Shown here piece after piece: positions 44,794 to 53,987 of a DNA stretch of 64,000 nucleotides. Source of the stretch: JAGNRR01 sp964409905 (GTDB lineage Bacteria; Bacteroidota; Bacteroidia; Chitinophagales; Chitinophagaceae); assembly GCA_964409905.1 (NCBI GenBank), contig CAYPET010000006.1, forward strand, positions 48,111 through 112,110, given 5' to 3'. Position 1 is the stretch's first letter, and the number at the start of each line of letters is the position of its first letter. The translations under genes were made by a program, and so were the position numbers. The notes under the pieces are model-generated. The model did no database searches and was not told the DNA's origin. It was given only the letters and a program-made list of their open reading frames with translations.

Positions 44794-47274
44794 TTGAAGA
44801 AAATTAGCAGAATAATATTCATGTTAGTATTGGTAATGCTTGCAACAAGACAAATGCATGCGCAAGTCAAACAATACAAGATTCTAAACACTACAAGTAA
44901 AATACGGGTTGATGGAATATTGAATGAGCCCGATTGGGAATTTGCCGAAGTGGCGGACAATTTCACTCAAACGATACCAGACCCAATGAAGCCTGCTACT
45001 CGTAGTAGTAAGATAAAACTATTATACAACGGGAGCGCTATATATATTGCTGCAATACTTTATCAGAATAAGGCTGATATTCTTGAGCAGTTGACTCCAC
45101 GCGATGAAATTGGTAATGCAAATGTCGATGTATTTGGTGTTTATTTTGATACTTATAACGATAAGCAAAACGGATTTGCGTTTAAAGTGACTGCGGCGGG
45201 GACACAGCAAGAGGAGCGATTGCAAAATGGTGGTAATGATGGTAATGGTGACAGGTCATGGGATGCCGTGTGGACCAGCAGTGTTGCTATCACCGACTCG
45301 GCTTGGATTGTAGAAATGGAAATACCTTTTCAGGCCTTACGGTTTTCCAAAAACAATCAACAGGCCTGGGGCATACAATTTTCTAGAACCATTCGCCATC
45401 GCCGTGAGCAGTGTTACTGGAATCCTGTAAATCCACGCGAAACAGGTTTCTTGGCTCAGGCGGGTGTACTCAAAGGATTGCAAGATATTGAGCCCCCCGT
45501 AAGATTGATATTTTTTCCCTATGTATCCGGAGGTTTTCAGCAAAAACCAACAGCAGATGGCCGAGAAAATCAATGGTTGCGCAGTGGTGGCATGGATTTA
45601 AAATATGGTATTAATGAGGCGTTTACTTTCGACATGACATTAATACCCGATTTCTCTCAGGTTATTTCTGATCAATTAATTCGTAATGTTTCTGCTTTTG
45701 AACAACAACTCAACGAAAACAGACCTTTCTTTACTGAAGGTGTGGAGCTATTTAATAAACAAGGGTTACTGTATAGCAGACGAATAGGAAGCACACCCCA
45801 AGGTTTTTCACGCATAAATACCAAATATGCTAATGATCAAGATTATCATATTAAACAGAACCCTAACGTAACTCCTTTATACAATGCCTTTAAGTTATCA
45901 GGCCGAACTAATAGTAAAACGGGCATTGGGCTTTTTAACGCACTTGCCGCCCCGGTATCTGCCACTATTACAGAAAAACAAAGTGGCGTAACTTTTAAAG
46001 AAGAAACAGAACCGCTTACAAATTATTCTGTCTTTGTTGTTGACCAAGGTTTACGCGGCCAGTCTTATATTAATTTTACCAACACAAATGTCTATCGTTT
46101 AGGCGATGGCCATGACGCAAATGTTTCGGCATTTGAGGCTGTATTGTTTAGCAAGGCTAACACTTTCTCATATCGATTTAATCATGCTACTAGTGCCAAT
46201 ACGCAAGGATTAACAGGAACAAAATGGATAGGACGTTTTGATAAGATTAGTGGTAAAATTCGTCTGTTACAGCAACTGCGATATTTGTCTCCACAGTATA
46301 ATCAAACCGATTTAGGCTTGCAGTTTGATCGAAATGATGTGTACTCGTATTCGCAATTCCGTTATTTTGAAAACAAGCCGAAGCCTAGTTATTTGCAGCT
46401 ATATAATTTTTATCTGAATCAAACGCTGAGTTATAATGCCCAGCCATTTTCGTTTAGACTTTGGCAATTGTCCACTTCATATTTCATGTTGCTAAAGAAC
46501 TTTTGGGATATAACATTTACCTTGGAAAACACACCTTTTTCACCCATTAATTATTATCAATTAGCAGCCTGGGGAGAACGAATAAAAGAGTTTCCTTATC
46601 TTTTCGTTTCTACAAATGGCAGTTCTGATAGCCGTAGAAAAACATTTTGGGCATGGAGTTATGGTTTTGGTCGTGCCACTATTGCTCCAAACCCCGATTA
46701 TTATTATATAAATAATACGCTTCGGTATCGGTTTAGCGACCATTTGGAAATTAGTGCAACTTATAACTATCAGAATAATGAAAGTAATCTTGGCTACTCT
46801 TTTTTGGATGCTGCCACCAAACTACCTGTCATTGCATTCAGAGACATTTTAGAGCAAACTGCACAGATCAATTTGAGTTATAATTTTTCGCCTAATCTAA
46901 ATTTGACCGGCCGCTTCAGGCACTACAACTCAAAAATTTTCAATAAATCTTTACATCGAGTAGATGGCACGGGTAATTGGATGAATAATGTATATAATGC
47001 AGTACCGGCAAATTCAATAAATGAAAATTATAATTTACAAAACATCGATTTGTTTCTGAATTGGATTTATGCACCAGGCAGTCGGATGGTTCTTAGCTTT
47101 AAGCAATATCTTAATGATGCCTACATATTGAATAATGAATTAGATAATAAATTTGGTGCTAATTTATACAGAGTAATTCAACGCCCGCAAGCTTTCGAAG
47201 TCTCTTTACGATTTATCTACTTTCTTGATTATAACAAGCTAAGGGCAATTAATGGGAGCAAAAAAATCGATTAA
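44794..47274 (+). CDS. DUF5916 family protein with CBM9-like N-terminal domain
   Basis: An 826-residue exported protein. Signal peptide at 1-23 when started at TTG 44794 (KKISRIIFMLVLVMLATRQMHAQ); the next ATG, at 44821, would leave a shorter signal without the Lys pair. Residues 35-230 are a CBM9-like beta-sandwich (KIRVDGILNEPDWEFAEVADNF ... DVFGVYFDTYNDKQNGFAFKV) and the rest is the DUF5916 beta-barrel-like domain (FTFDMTLIPDFSQV, NENRPFFTEG). The family is common in Bacteroidota and Gemmatimonadota and its role is unknown. Its stop overlaps the convergent nuoJ by 4 nt. Confidence 0.85.
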   Translation: MKKISRIIFMLVLVMLATRQMHAQVKQYKILNTTSKIRVDGILNEPDWEFAEVADNFTQTIPDPMKPATRSSKIKLLYNGSAIYIAAILYQNKADILEQLTPRDEIGNANVDVFGVYFDTYNDKQNGFAFKVTAAGTQQEERLQNGGNDGNGDRSWDAVWTSSVAITDSAWIVEMEIPFQALRFSKNNQQAWGIQFSRTIRHRREQCYWNPVNPRETGFLAQAGVLKGLQDIEPPVRLIFFPYVSGGFQQKPTADGRENQWLRSGGMDLKYGINEAFTFDMTLIPDFSQVISDQLIRNVSAFEQQLNENRPFFTEGVELFNKQGLLYSRRIGSTPQGFSRINTKYANDQDYHIKQNPNVTPLYNAFKLSGRTNSKTGIGLFNALAAPVSATITEKQSGVTFKEETEPLTNYSVFVVDQGLRGQSYINFTNTNVYRLGDGHDANVSAFEAVLFSKANTFSYRFNHATSANTQGLTGTKWIGRFDKISGKIRLLQQLRYLSPQYNQTDLGLQFDRNDVYSYSQFRYFENKPKPSYLQLYNFYLNQTLSYNAQPFSFRLWQLSTSYFMLLKNFWDITFTLENTPFSPINYYQLAAWGERIKEFPYLFVSTNGSSDSRRKTFWAWSYGFGRATIAPNPDYYYINNTLRYRFSDHLEISATYNYQNNESNLGYSFLDAATKLPVIAFRDILEQTAQINLSYNFSPNLNLTGRFRHYNSKIFNKSLHRVDGTGNWMNNVYNAVPANSINENYNLQNIDLFLNWIYAPGSRMVLSFKQYLNDAYILNNELDNKFGANLYRVIQRPQAFEVSLRFIYFLDYNKLRAINGSKKID

Positions 47275-47798
47275 TCATCTGCCACTGTGGCAATTTCTTC
47301 ATCCCTTTTGCCCAGTACTACCGTGCCTATCATAGCGCTAAGAAATAGAACACTGCTAATCTCAAATGGAAAAACATAGTCGGTAAATAATTTTTTACCC
47401 AATACTTTAATCAAACCAATATCCGAAACTATTGTATTTGTTTGGGCAAGTTCGATGCCTGCTCCTTGAAAGGCCATTAATATGACCAATAATAACGAGC
47501 CACCCGAAATAACCCCTGCAAATTGTACCATCGTACTTTTTTGGGGTTCGGTATCACTGTTTAGATTCATTAGCATTATAACAAATAAGAAGAGCACCAT
47601 TATGGCTCCCGCGTAAACAATAATGTTAACTATCGCTAAGAATTGGGCGTTCATTAATAAATAATGACCCGAAATACAAAAAAAGGTCAATATAAGTAAA
47701 AGCACACTGGTAATAGGGTTGCGTGATATGATTACCCCAATGGCACTAATTAATGTAAGGGCACTAAGTGCGGTGAAAATGATTAAATCTAAACTCAT
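47271..47798 (-). CDS. nuoJ: NADH-quinone oxidoreductase subunit J
   Basis: Membrane subunit of complex I, 175 residues, five transmembrane segments (about 4-22, 28-48, 55-75, 92-112, 142-162). Typical pattern NPITSVLLLILTFFCISGHYLLMNAQFLAIVNIIVYAGAIMVLFLFVIMLMNL. It starts 3 nt after nuoI. In most nuo operons nuoK, L, M and N come next; here the strand runs straight into a convergent DUF5916 gene. Confidence 0.94.
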   Translation of the reverse strand: MSLDLIIFTALSALTLISAIGVIISRNPITSVLLLILTFFCISGHYLLMNAQFLAIVNIIVYAGAIMVLFLFVIMLMNLNSDTEPQKSTMVQFAGVISGGSLLLVILMAFQGAGIELAQTNTIVSDIGLIKVLGKKLFTDYVFPFEISSVLFLSAMIGTVVLGKRDEEIATVADD

Positions 47799-47801
47799 TT
47801 T

Positions 47802-48329
47802 TTATGCTTCGGTTTTTGTTCCTGCTTTCGCATCCTGAGGGTGAGGTATTAATAAATCATCTTTTGTATAGATAAAACCTTTGCGCTGATAATTGGCTGG
47901 CGCAAAAGTTTGCGTAAGATAAATTGCATCTTTCGGGCAGGCTTCTTCACATAACCCACAGAAAATACAGCGTAACATGTTGATTTCATAATTAGCTGCA
48001 TACTTCTCCTCTCGGTACAAATGCTCTTCACCTGCTTCGCGCTCTGCACTTTCCATAGTGATAGCCTCTGCAGGGCAAGCTAAGGCACATAAACCACAGG
48101 CAGTGCAACGCTCTCTGCCTTCTTCATCACGGTTTAAAATGTGCAACCCCCTAAAAGTCGGAGAGAAGGGGCGTTGCTTTTCAGGATAGCGTATCGTAGG
48201 CTTTTTGGTGAAAATGTGTGATAAAGTAACCTTCAATCCTTTTAAAATATTCGGTATGTACATCGACTCCATAAACGTCATGGGTCGACGGTCAACGGCT
48301 TTAGCTCTATCTGTAATAGTATTACTCAT
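47802..48329 (-). CDS. nuoI: NADH-quinone oxidoreductase subunit I
   Basis: Peripheral-arm subunit of complex I with two 4Fe-4S clusters, 175 residues. The Cys motifs are CTACGLCALACPAEAI (about 76-91) and CIFCGLCEEACPKDAI (about 121-136), the two ferredoxin-type sites that deliver electrons to the last cluster before quinone. A basic N-terminal segment precedes them. It begins 10 nt after nuoH. Confidence 0.96.
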   Translation of the reverse strand: MSNTITDRAKAVDRRPMTFMESMYIPNILKGLKVTLSHIFTKKPTIRYPEKQRPFSPTFRGLHILNRDEEGRERCTACGLCALACPAEAITMESAEREAGEEHLYREEKYAANYEINMLRCIFCGLCEEACPKDAIYLTQTFAPANYQRKGFIYTKDDLLIPHPQDAKAGTKTEA

Positions 48330-48339
48330 AATTTTTTCG

Positions 48340-49374
48340 TTATTGAAGCCATAGGATAACAGCCCCGGTAATGATCATATTTATTAAAGCCAGCGGAATC
48401 AGTTTTTTCCACCCCAGGTTCATCAATTGGTCGTAACGAAATCGCGGTAACGTCCAACGGATGGCCATAAAAAACAATACAAATAAAATGGCTTTGGTAA
48501 TTAAAGCTCCAACACCAATTAATGAAAATGCCAATGCTGGTACGTTGGCCTGAACGACGTCCATGAAAGGAAAGTCAAATCCGCCAAAGTATAAACTGCT
48601 AATGACTACAGAGGTGATAAATAAATTGATGTATTCTGCAAAGAGAAAAAAGCCCAGTTTCATACTGCTGAATTCTGTATGATATCCGCCAATCAATTCG
48701 CTTTCACATTCTGCCATGTCAAAAGGAGCTCTGTTTAGCTCAGCGAAAGAACACACCAGAAAAATCAAAAATCCTAAAGGCTGTTTCCAAATATTCCAGT
48801 TCAAAAAGCCATGCTGCTGTTCCACCATTTCTTTAATGCTCATTGTGCCAGTCACCATAATCAAGGCAATTAAAGAAATGCCAAGTGCTAATTCGTAAGA
48901 AACAGCCTGAGCTGCTGCTCGTATTCCACTCAACAAGGAGTATTTGTTATTCGAGGCCCATGCCCCCAGCATTACACCATAAACACCGACGCTCAAAACG
49001 CCGAATATGAATAGCATACCAATATTGATATCAGCCACCTGAAGCGAAAAGCCGTCAAAAGTTGGGCCCCAAGGAATTATAGCACTAGTCATCAAAGCCG
49101 TCAGCATAGCCAATGAAGGCCCTAATATGAAAAGAAATTTATTGGAAAAAGTAGGAATAATTTCCTCCTTCATAAAAAGCTTTAAGCCATCAGCCAGTGG
49201 TTGAAACATGCCAAATGGCCCTGCGCGGTTAGGCCCAACACGATCCTGCATAATAGCAGCCACTTTTCTTTCTGCCCAGGTGAGGTACATAGCCACTCCC
49301 AAACTGCCGCCTAAAATGGCGGATATCAGTATCAGCTTTTCAATAATTAAATCTCCCGTAATTGCTAATAACAT
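48340..49374 (-). CDS. nuoH: NADH-quinone oxidoreductase subunit H
   Basis: Quinone-site membrane subunit of complex I, 344 residues and about eight transmembrane segments. Family motifs are TWAERKVAAIMQDRVGPNRAGPFGMFQPLADGLKLFMKEE and AFDMAECESELIGGYHTEFSSMKLG, the acidic loop near the quinone cavity. It heads nuoHIJ; an exact TAnnTTTG lies 27 nt before its ATG, so the trio has its own promoter and no nuoG, E or F ahead of it. Confidence 0.95.
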   Translation of the reverse strand: MLLAITGDLIIEKLILISAILGGSLGVAMYLTWAERKVAAIMQDRVGPNRAGPFGMFQPLADGLKLFMKEEIIPTFSNKFLFILGPSLAMLTALMTSAIIPWGPTFDGFSLQVADINIGMLFIFGVLSVGVYGVMLGAWASNNKYSLLSGIRAAAQAVSYELALGISLIALIMVTGTMSIKEMVEQQHGFLNWNIWKQPLGFLIFLVCSFAELNRAPFDMAECESELIGGYHTEFSSMKLGFFLFAEYINLFITSVVISSLYFGGFDFPFMDVVQANVPALAFSLIGVGALITKAILFVLFFMAIRWTLPRFRYDQLMNLGWKKLIPLALINMIITGAVILWLQ

Positions 49375-49401
49375 ACTTCAGCTGCCTTGTTTAAAGAGCC
49401 A

Positions 49402-49409
49402 CAAAAATA
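49402..49409 (-). promoter_or_regulatory. -7 promoter element TATTTTTG for nuoHIJ
   Basis: Exact minus-strand TAnnTTTG, 27 nt ahead of the nuoH ATG. A CAA (TTG on the minus strand) at 49433-49435 is 23 nt upstream, slightly long for the -33 spacing. Confidence 0.45.
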
Positions 49410-49435
49410 AAGTTTAACAAGCATTAGCAGGGCAA

Positions 49436-50590
49436 TTATTCTGCTTTTCTTTTACGACTTCCAGCATACATTTCGTATAAAACAAGTCGCGCCTCCAACG
49501 CGCCATTATAGCAGGGAATACGCTTCGATGTGCGCAAGCCTACTGATTTCAGAGCCTCAGTATTGGCCGTTAGCATCCAGGCCCTAGTATTGGGATAGTG
49601 CTGTTTCAACGTATCGCCAATTTGTTTATAAAAATTTTGCGTTTCGATGACAATCCGCTCATCGTATGGTGGATTAAAGAAAATGTGCAAAGGTGCGTCA
49701 CCCTGTTTTTCACTTTTAAAGAAATCTTGTTTGGCAATCTTGATAAAATCTTCCAATCCTGCAGACTGAATATTTTCTTTGGCAAAATCGGCTAATTTTT
49801 TATTCATTTCAAATCCTCGAATGTTGTAGTTAAAATCGCGTGTTTTGTTCAGTAAGGATTGCTTTATTGTGTCAAAAAGATTTTCATCCCAATCATCCCA
49901 TTTTTTGAAAGTGAAAAAATCTCGGTTGATATTGGCAGGAATATTGCATGCAATCATAGCAGCCTCTATTGGTATCGTGGCGCTACCACACATCGGATCC
50001 AAGAAGTCACATTGGCCATGCCAACCGCTTTTAATTAATAATCCAGCAGCAAGCACCTCGTTAATAGGCGCAATACCTACATGCTGTCGATAGCCTCTTC
50101 GATGCAGACTATGCCCGCTGGCATCAAGACTCACAGTGCAGCTATCTTGCTGAATATGAATGTTAATACGCAGGTCAGGGTCGTTAGTATCAACATTGGG
50201 TCTGTTACCGGTTTCTTCTCTGAATCGATCCACTATTGCATCTTTAGCCTTAAAAGCTACATATTGACTGTGATTAAAAAATTCAGAATGCACTGTTGCA
50301 TCAATGGCAAATGTTTTGTCGTTTGACAAATATTGCTCCCAGTCCATTTTGTAAATACTATTGTAAAACCGCTTCTCGGTTCTGGTTGTGAATGTATGGA
50401 TGGGTTTGAGTATTTTAATAGCCGTTCGACAGGCCAGATTGGCCTTATAGAGCATACCATTATCACCTTCGTAGCTCACCATGCGGTTGTGTTGCTTTAC
50501 GTTTAACGCACCAAGGTCACGAAGTTCATTGGCCAAAATTTCTTCAAAGCCAAAGAGTGTTTTAGCAAGTTGTTGGTAATTCTGTGGCAT
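49436..50590 (-). CDS. THUMP-domain class I SAM-dependent RNA methyltransferase (RlmL-like)
   Basis: A 384-residue rRNA methyltransferase. Residues about 40-150 are the THUMP RNA-binding domain and 155-375 the Rossmann methyltransferase. Motif I is FLDPMCGSATIPIEAAMIA and the base-flipping motif is FFNPPYDERI. It corresponds to the N-terminal half of E. coli RlmKL, which makes m2G2445 in 23S rRNA; the second (RlmK) half is missing, as usual outside gammaproteobacteria. It is divergent from the thermonuclease gene, with a 44-nt gap. Confidence 0.9.
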   Translation of the reverse strand: MPQNYQQLAKTLFGFEEILANELRDLGALNVKQHNRMVSYEGDNGMLYKANLACRTAIKILKPIHTFTTRTEKRFYNSIYKMDWEQYLSNDKTFAIDATVHSEFFNHSQYVAFKAKDAIVDRFREETGNRPNVDTNDPDLRINIHIQQDSCTVSLDASGHSLHRRGYRQHVGIAPINEVLAAGLLIKSGWHGQCDFLDPMCGSATIPIEAAMIACNIPANINRDFFTFKKWDDWDENLFDTIKQSLLNKTRDFNYNIRGFEMNKKLADFAKENIQSAGLEDFIKIAKQDFFKSEKQGDAPLHIFFNPPYDERIVIETQNFYKQIGDTLKQHYPNTRAWMLTANTEALKSVGLRTSKRIPCYNGALEARLVLYEMYAGSRKRKAE

Positions 50591-50610
50591 AGTATGGTGC
50601 GAATGTAGTT

Positions 50611-50618
50611 TAGTTTTG
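50611..50618 (+). promoter_or_regulatory. -7 promoter element TAGTTTTG for the thermonuclease gene
   Basis: Exact TAnnTTTG, 16 nt ahead of the ATG at 50635, in the short divergent gap. No good -33 element. Confidence 0.45.
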
Positions 50619-50634
50619 TTGTTTTACTGACTCA

Positions 50635-51140
50635 ATGGACATACGGAAACGGTTTAGTATTTTATTGTTTGCTTTTGTTTTATCACTGGGCGCTTGTGTG
50701 AATGACAAACTTTCAGCTGAAGGAGGTCAGCAATTCCCAAAAGTAAAAGTGATACATGTAAAAGATGGTGATTCTTTCGTAGTGCTAACCAGTCAGCATG
50801 AAAAGGAAGAGGTTAGGCTTATTGATGCACCCGAGCTTCATCAGGCTTTTGGGCGTCAGGCCAAGCAATATTTGAGCAAGCTAATAAAAGGGAAATTTAT
50901 TGTGATAGATTTTGAAAAAAAGATCGGTACCAACGCCTGTTGGCCAAAGTTTATCTGGATGATTTATACATCAACGAAGAAATGATTCGAGCTGGTTATG
51001 CCTGGCATTTTGATCGCTTTAATACAAATGATGTTTTACAAACTTTGGAGGATAGCGCACGAGCAGCAAGGGTGGGCTTATGGCAGGATAGTCAACCGAT
51101 GGCGCCATGGAACTGGCGCAAGCGTAATAAACGTTATTGA
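50635..51140 (+). pseudogene. Thermonuclease (SNase-like) lipoprotein, split by a -1 frameshift at A7
   Basis: The first frame (50635-50985) encodes a lipoprotein signal (LSLGAC, Cys21) and the N-terminal half of an SNase domain (VKDGDSFVVL, VRLIDAPELHQAFGRQAKQYL). At the run of seven A at 50915-50921 it leaves the family pattern. The rest of the domain (DRYQRLLAKVYLDDLYINEE ... GLWQDSQPMAPWNWRK) continues in the -1 frame to 51140 and holds the second catalytic Arg. One extra A would restore a normal protein of about 168 residues. The break coincides with the slippery heptamer A_AAA_AAG at 50916-50922. It is either a pseudogene, an assembly error in a homopolymer, or a programmed frameshift. 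Confidence 0.75.
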
Positions 51141-52645
51141 ACAAATTTGAGCAGCTCTTCAATAATTTTTCGGTCATTACTAAGTCGTGGTACTTTATGT
51201 TGGCCACCAAGCTTATTTTTTGATTTTAGCCAAGCCTGGAAAGTACCTGGTTTTACAAATTGTACCTCTGGCATACGCAGCGCTATGTTTTTATAACGTT
51301 TTGCTTCATAATCTGAGTTGACTTGCTGTAATTCTTTATCTAAAACCTCAATGAAAAGTTGCTTCTGATTGTCATTAATATCCACCTCGATGAGCCATTG
51401 ATGCGCACCATTTTCGCTGTTCGAAAAATAGATAGGTGCTGCGGTATAATCGTGCAGTATTGCTTGTGTTTTTTGGCAAGCCTGCGTTATAGCGAAATCT
51501 GTATTTTCTATCATCACTTCTTCACCGAAGGCGTTGATAAAATGTTTTGTTCTTCCTGTTACTTTTATTCTAAACGGATAGCGCGAAGTAAAGGCAATGG
51601 TATCTCCCAGCATATATCGCCACAATCCCGAATTGGTTGTAATGATAATGGCATAGCTGGTATGTAGTGCCACCTCGTCAAGCTGAAGTGTTTGTGGATT
51701 TTCTTTGCCGAGTTCTTCCAGTGGTAAAAACTCGTAAAATATGCCATGTTTAAGAAAAAGCAACATGCCTTCATCCCCGAGAATATCTTGACCGGATATG
51801 AAGCCCTCTGATGCGTTATAGGTATCTACAGTATTCACCGTCTTGTTAGGGAAGTAGCTGGCAAACCGCTCGCGGTATGGTGCAAAGTTTACACCGCCAT
51901 GAATATACAATTCGAGATTAGGCCATATTTCATGAATATCGCTTACGCCGGTGTTTTCCTGTATTTTGTTCAATAAGACCAATGTCCAGGTCGGCACACC
52001 TGCCAGATAGCGCACGTCCTCTTTTATGGTTACTTCAGCCATTTTGTTTAGCTTTTCTTCCCATTCTTCCATGAGGGCAATGTCCAGACCAGGTGTCCGA
52101 ATCATGTTCTGCCAACTAACCATATTTTGCATTAGTACAGCAGATAAATCGCCATATGAAACATTCTCATTATGCTCGTGAACTTTATGGCTACCGCCCA
52201 TTATGAGCGCCTTGCCACTCATGAATTCGGATTGCGGGAAGTTCTTAAAATATAGTGCCAGTGCATCTCGTACACCTCTGAAGTGATTCTCTTCTATACT
52301 CTCATTACTTACTGGTATGAATTTACTTTTATCCGAAGTGGTGCCGCTACTTTTTGCAAACCATTCTACATTCGATGGCCACAATATATTTTTTTCGCCA
52401 TCCATCATGCGCTTGATATAAGGGTAAATATCCTCGTAAGTATGTATAGGCACATTGGCCTTGTACTCCTTAATATTGTTGATGTTGGGGAAGTTGTATT
52501 TTTTGCCAAACTCTGTAAACTGACCGCTGGAAAGCAGGTCATTAAACGTATTCATTTGTGCATTAATTGGATTGTGAAGATATTGGTCAATATAACTCCA
52601 TCTGAGTTTGATGTAGCTTCTAATGGCAGGGTTGAGTATCTTCAT
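51134..52645 (-). CDS. GH3 auxin-responsive promoter family protein
   Basis: A 503-residue cytoplasmic adenylate-forming enzyme of the bacterial GH3 family, related to plant acyl-amido synthetases. The ATP-binding pattern is visible in SSGTTSDKSKFIPVS, YNASEGFISG and YMLGDTIAFTS, with KVTGRTKHFINAFGEEVM near residue 370. The bacterial substrate is unknown. Its 3' end overlaps the thermonuclease gene by 7 nt. It is the last gene of a yicC-gldH-lptB-GH3 run with gaps of 46-51 nt. Confidence 0.9.
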   Translation of the reverse strand: MKILNPAIRSYIKLRWSYIDQYLHNPINAQMNTFNDLLSSGQFTEFGKKYNFPNINNIKEYKANVPIHTYEDIYPYIKRMMDGEKNILWPSNVEWFAKSSGTTSDKSKFIPVSNESIEENHFRGVRDALALYFKNFPQSEFMSGKALIMGGSHKVHEHNENVSYGDLSAVLMQNMVSWQNMIRTPGLDIALMEEWEEKLNKMAEVTIKEDVRYLAGVPTWTLVLLNKIQENTGVSDIHEIWPNLELYIHGGVNFAPYRERFASYFPNKTVNTVDTYNASEGFISGQDILGDEGMLLFLKHGIFYEFLPLEELGKENPQTLQLDEVALHTSYAIIITTNSGLWRYMLGDTIAFTSRYPFRIKVTGRTKHFINAFGEEVMIENTDFAITQACQKTQAILHDYTAAPIYFSNSENGAHQWLIEVDINDNQKQLFIEVLDKELQQVNSDYEAKRYKNIALRMPEVQFVKPGTFQAWLKSKNKLGGQHKVPRLSNDRKIIEELLKFVQ

Positions 52646-52691
52646 AATGGGTTGCGCTAAGATAGCGTGTGCCAGCTAAGTATGGTAAAAA

Positions 52692-53453
52692 TCAATCCTG
52701 ATTTTCTTCGAAAATGTAGTCCTTCCTTTTTAACTCAAAGTTGCGTCCAAGATACAGTCTGCGTACCTGTTCGTCTGCGGCTAATTCTTCTGCAGAACCA
52801 GAGCGCAATATTTCGCCTTGTATGAGCAGGTAGGCGCGGTCTGTAATGGATAATGTTTCTTGTACATTATGATCGGTTATCAATACACCGATATTTTTAT
52901 GTTTCAGTTTTACTACAATGCTTTGAATATCTTCCACTGCAATTGGGTCGATACCCGCAAAGGGTTCGTCAAGAAGGATGAATTTTGGATCAACTGCCAA
53001 TGCGCGTGCAATTTCGGTACGTCTTCTTTCTCCACCGCTCAGCACGTCGCCCATATTTTTTCGTACGTGGGTTAATCGGAATTCATTGAGTAAACTTTCT
53101 AATTTATCTCTCTGTTCTTGCTTGCTCAGTTTGGTTATTTCCAGTACTGCGGCAATATTTTGTTCTACAGTCATCTTCCGAAAAATGGAAGCTTCTTGAG
53201 GCAGGTACCCAATGCCGAGTTGCGCCCTTTTATACATCGGCAACTTGGTTATTTCTAATTGGTCAAGGTATACATGCCCTTCGTCTGGTTTTATTAAGCC
53301 CACAACCTGGTAAAAGGTAGTCGTTTTACCGGCACCATTCGGACCAAGTAGGCCGACAATTTCACCTTGGCTTACCTCTACAGATATTTGGTTTACCACC
53401 TTGCGGTTTTTATAAATTTTTACTAAATCCTTAGCGTAAATGGTTGCGGACAT
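52692..53453 (-). CDS. lptB: LPS export ABC transporter ATP-binding protein
   Basis: ATPase that powers lipopolysaccharide extraction from the inner membrane with LptFG. 253 residues. Walker A GPNGAGKTT near 36-44, Q-loop GYLPQEASIFRKMTVEQN, signature LSGGERRRTEIARAL, Walker B FILLDEPFAGIDPIAV, and H-loop LITDHNVQETL, all of the LptB subtype. A short charged tail ends LKRKDYIFEENQD. No other lpt gene is adjacent. Confidence 0.94.
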   Translation of the reverse strand: MSATIYAKDLVKIYKNRKVVNQISVEVSQGEIVGLLGPNGAGKTTTFYQVVGLIKPDEGHVYLDQLEITKLPMYKRAQLGIGYLPQEASIFRKMTVEQNIAAVLEITKLSKQEQRDKLESLLNEFRLTHVRKNMGDVLSGGERRRTEIARALAVDPKFILLDEPFAGIDPIAVEDIQSIVVKLKHKNIGVLITDHNVQETLSITDRAYLLIQGEILRSGSAEELAADEQVRRLYLGRNFELKRKDYIFEENQD

Positions 53454-53504
53454 GTTGTAAAATTGCGCTTTCCTGCTCGTTTTATCGCTTTTGGCTAGTA
53501 TAAT

Positions 53505-53987
53505 TTATTGTGAAGGGATGCGCTCAATTCGAATGCCTACACTTAACATTTCTTGCAGCGGATTTTCGCGCATGAGTTGCTTGAGCTTGATGATGTAATC
53601 ACCAGTCTGGTCAAACTTGGTAGATGTATTACCGGAGAGCCGAATTTTATGCTCATAAATTTCGTCCATCCCCCGGCCTGCCCATTGGCCACTGACTTCG
53701 GCAAGTGGAAGTTCGATGCGCTGTTTGGTGGATGTGCTGTCCGGTTTGATTGTTTCAATTTCCAGCCAAATATTAGAAAAATGATAAGCATCAGTGTGCC
53801 GAATCATGGCATACATTAAATAATGACTGTTGGTATCTGAAATGGTAAAGTCAATTTTTTTAATATCATCGGCATGCCATTGATGATGAGATATTGCAAT
53901 GTTTTTTTCGAAGGTGTTGGATGGTATACAACTACCAAACAATGCACTTGATACAAAAACAGAAAGTAAGATATTTTTACAGGACAT
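53505..53987 (-). CDS. gldH: Gliding motility lipoprotein GldH
   Basis: A 160-residue lipoprotein. Starting at ATG 53987 gives a lipoprotein signal (CKNILLSVFVSSALFGSC) with Cys20; the frame extends to 54020 inside yicC. The pattern HHQWHADDIKKIDFTISDTNSHYLMYAMIRHTDAYHFSNIWLEIET is characteristic of GldH, which is needed for gliding and T9SS function in Flavobacterium johnsoniae. It overlaps the yicC stop by 11 nt and is followed 51 nt later by lptB. GldH occurs also in non-gliding relatives, so motility is not proven. Confidence 0.85.
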   Translation of the reverse strand: MSCKNILLSVFVSSALFGSCIPSNTFEKNIAISHHQWHADDIKKIDFTISDTNSHYLMYAMIRHTDAYHFSNIWLEIETIKPDSTSTKQRIELPLAEVSGQWAGRGMDEIYEHKIRLSGNTSTKFDQTGDYIIKLKQLMRENPLQEMLSVGIRIERIPSQ

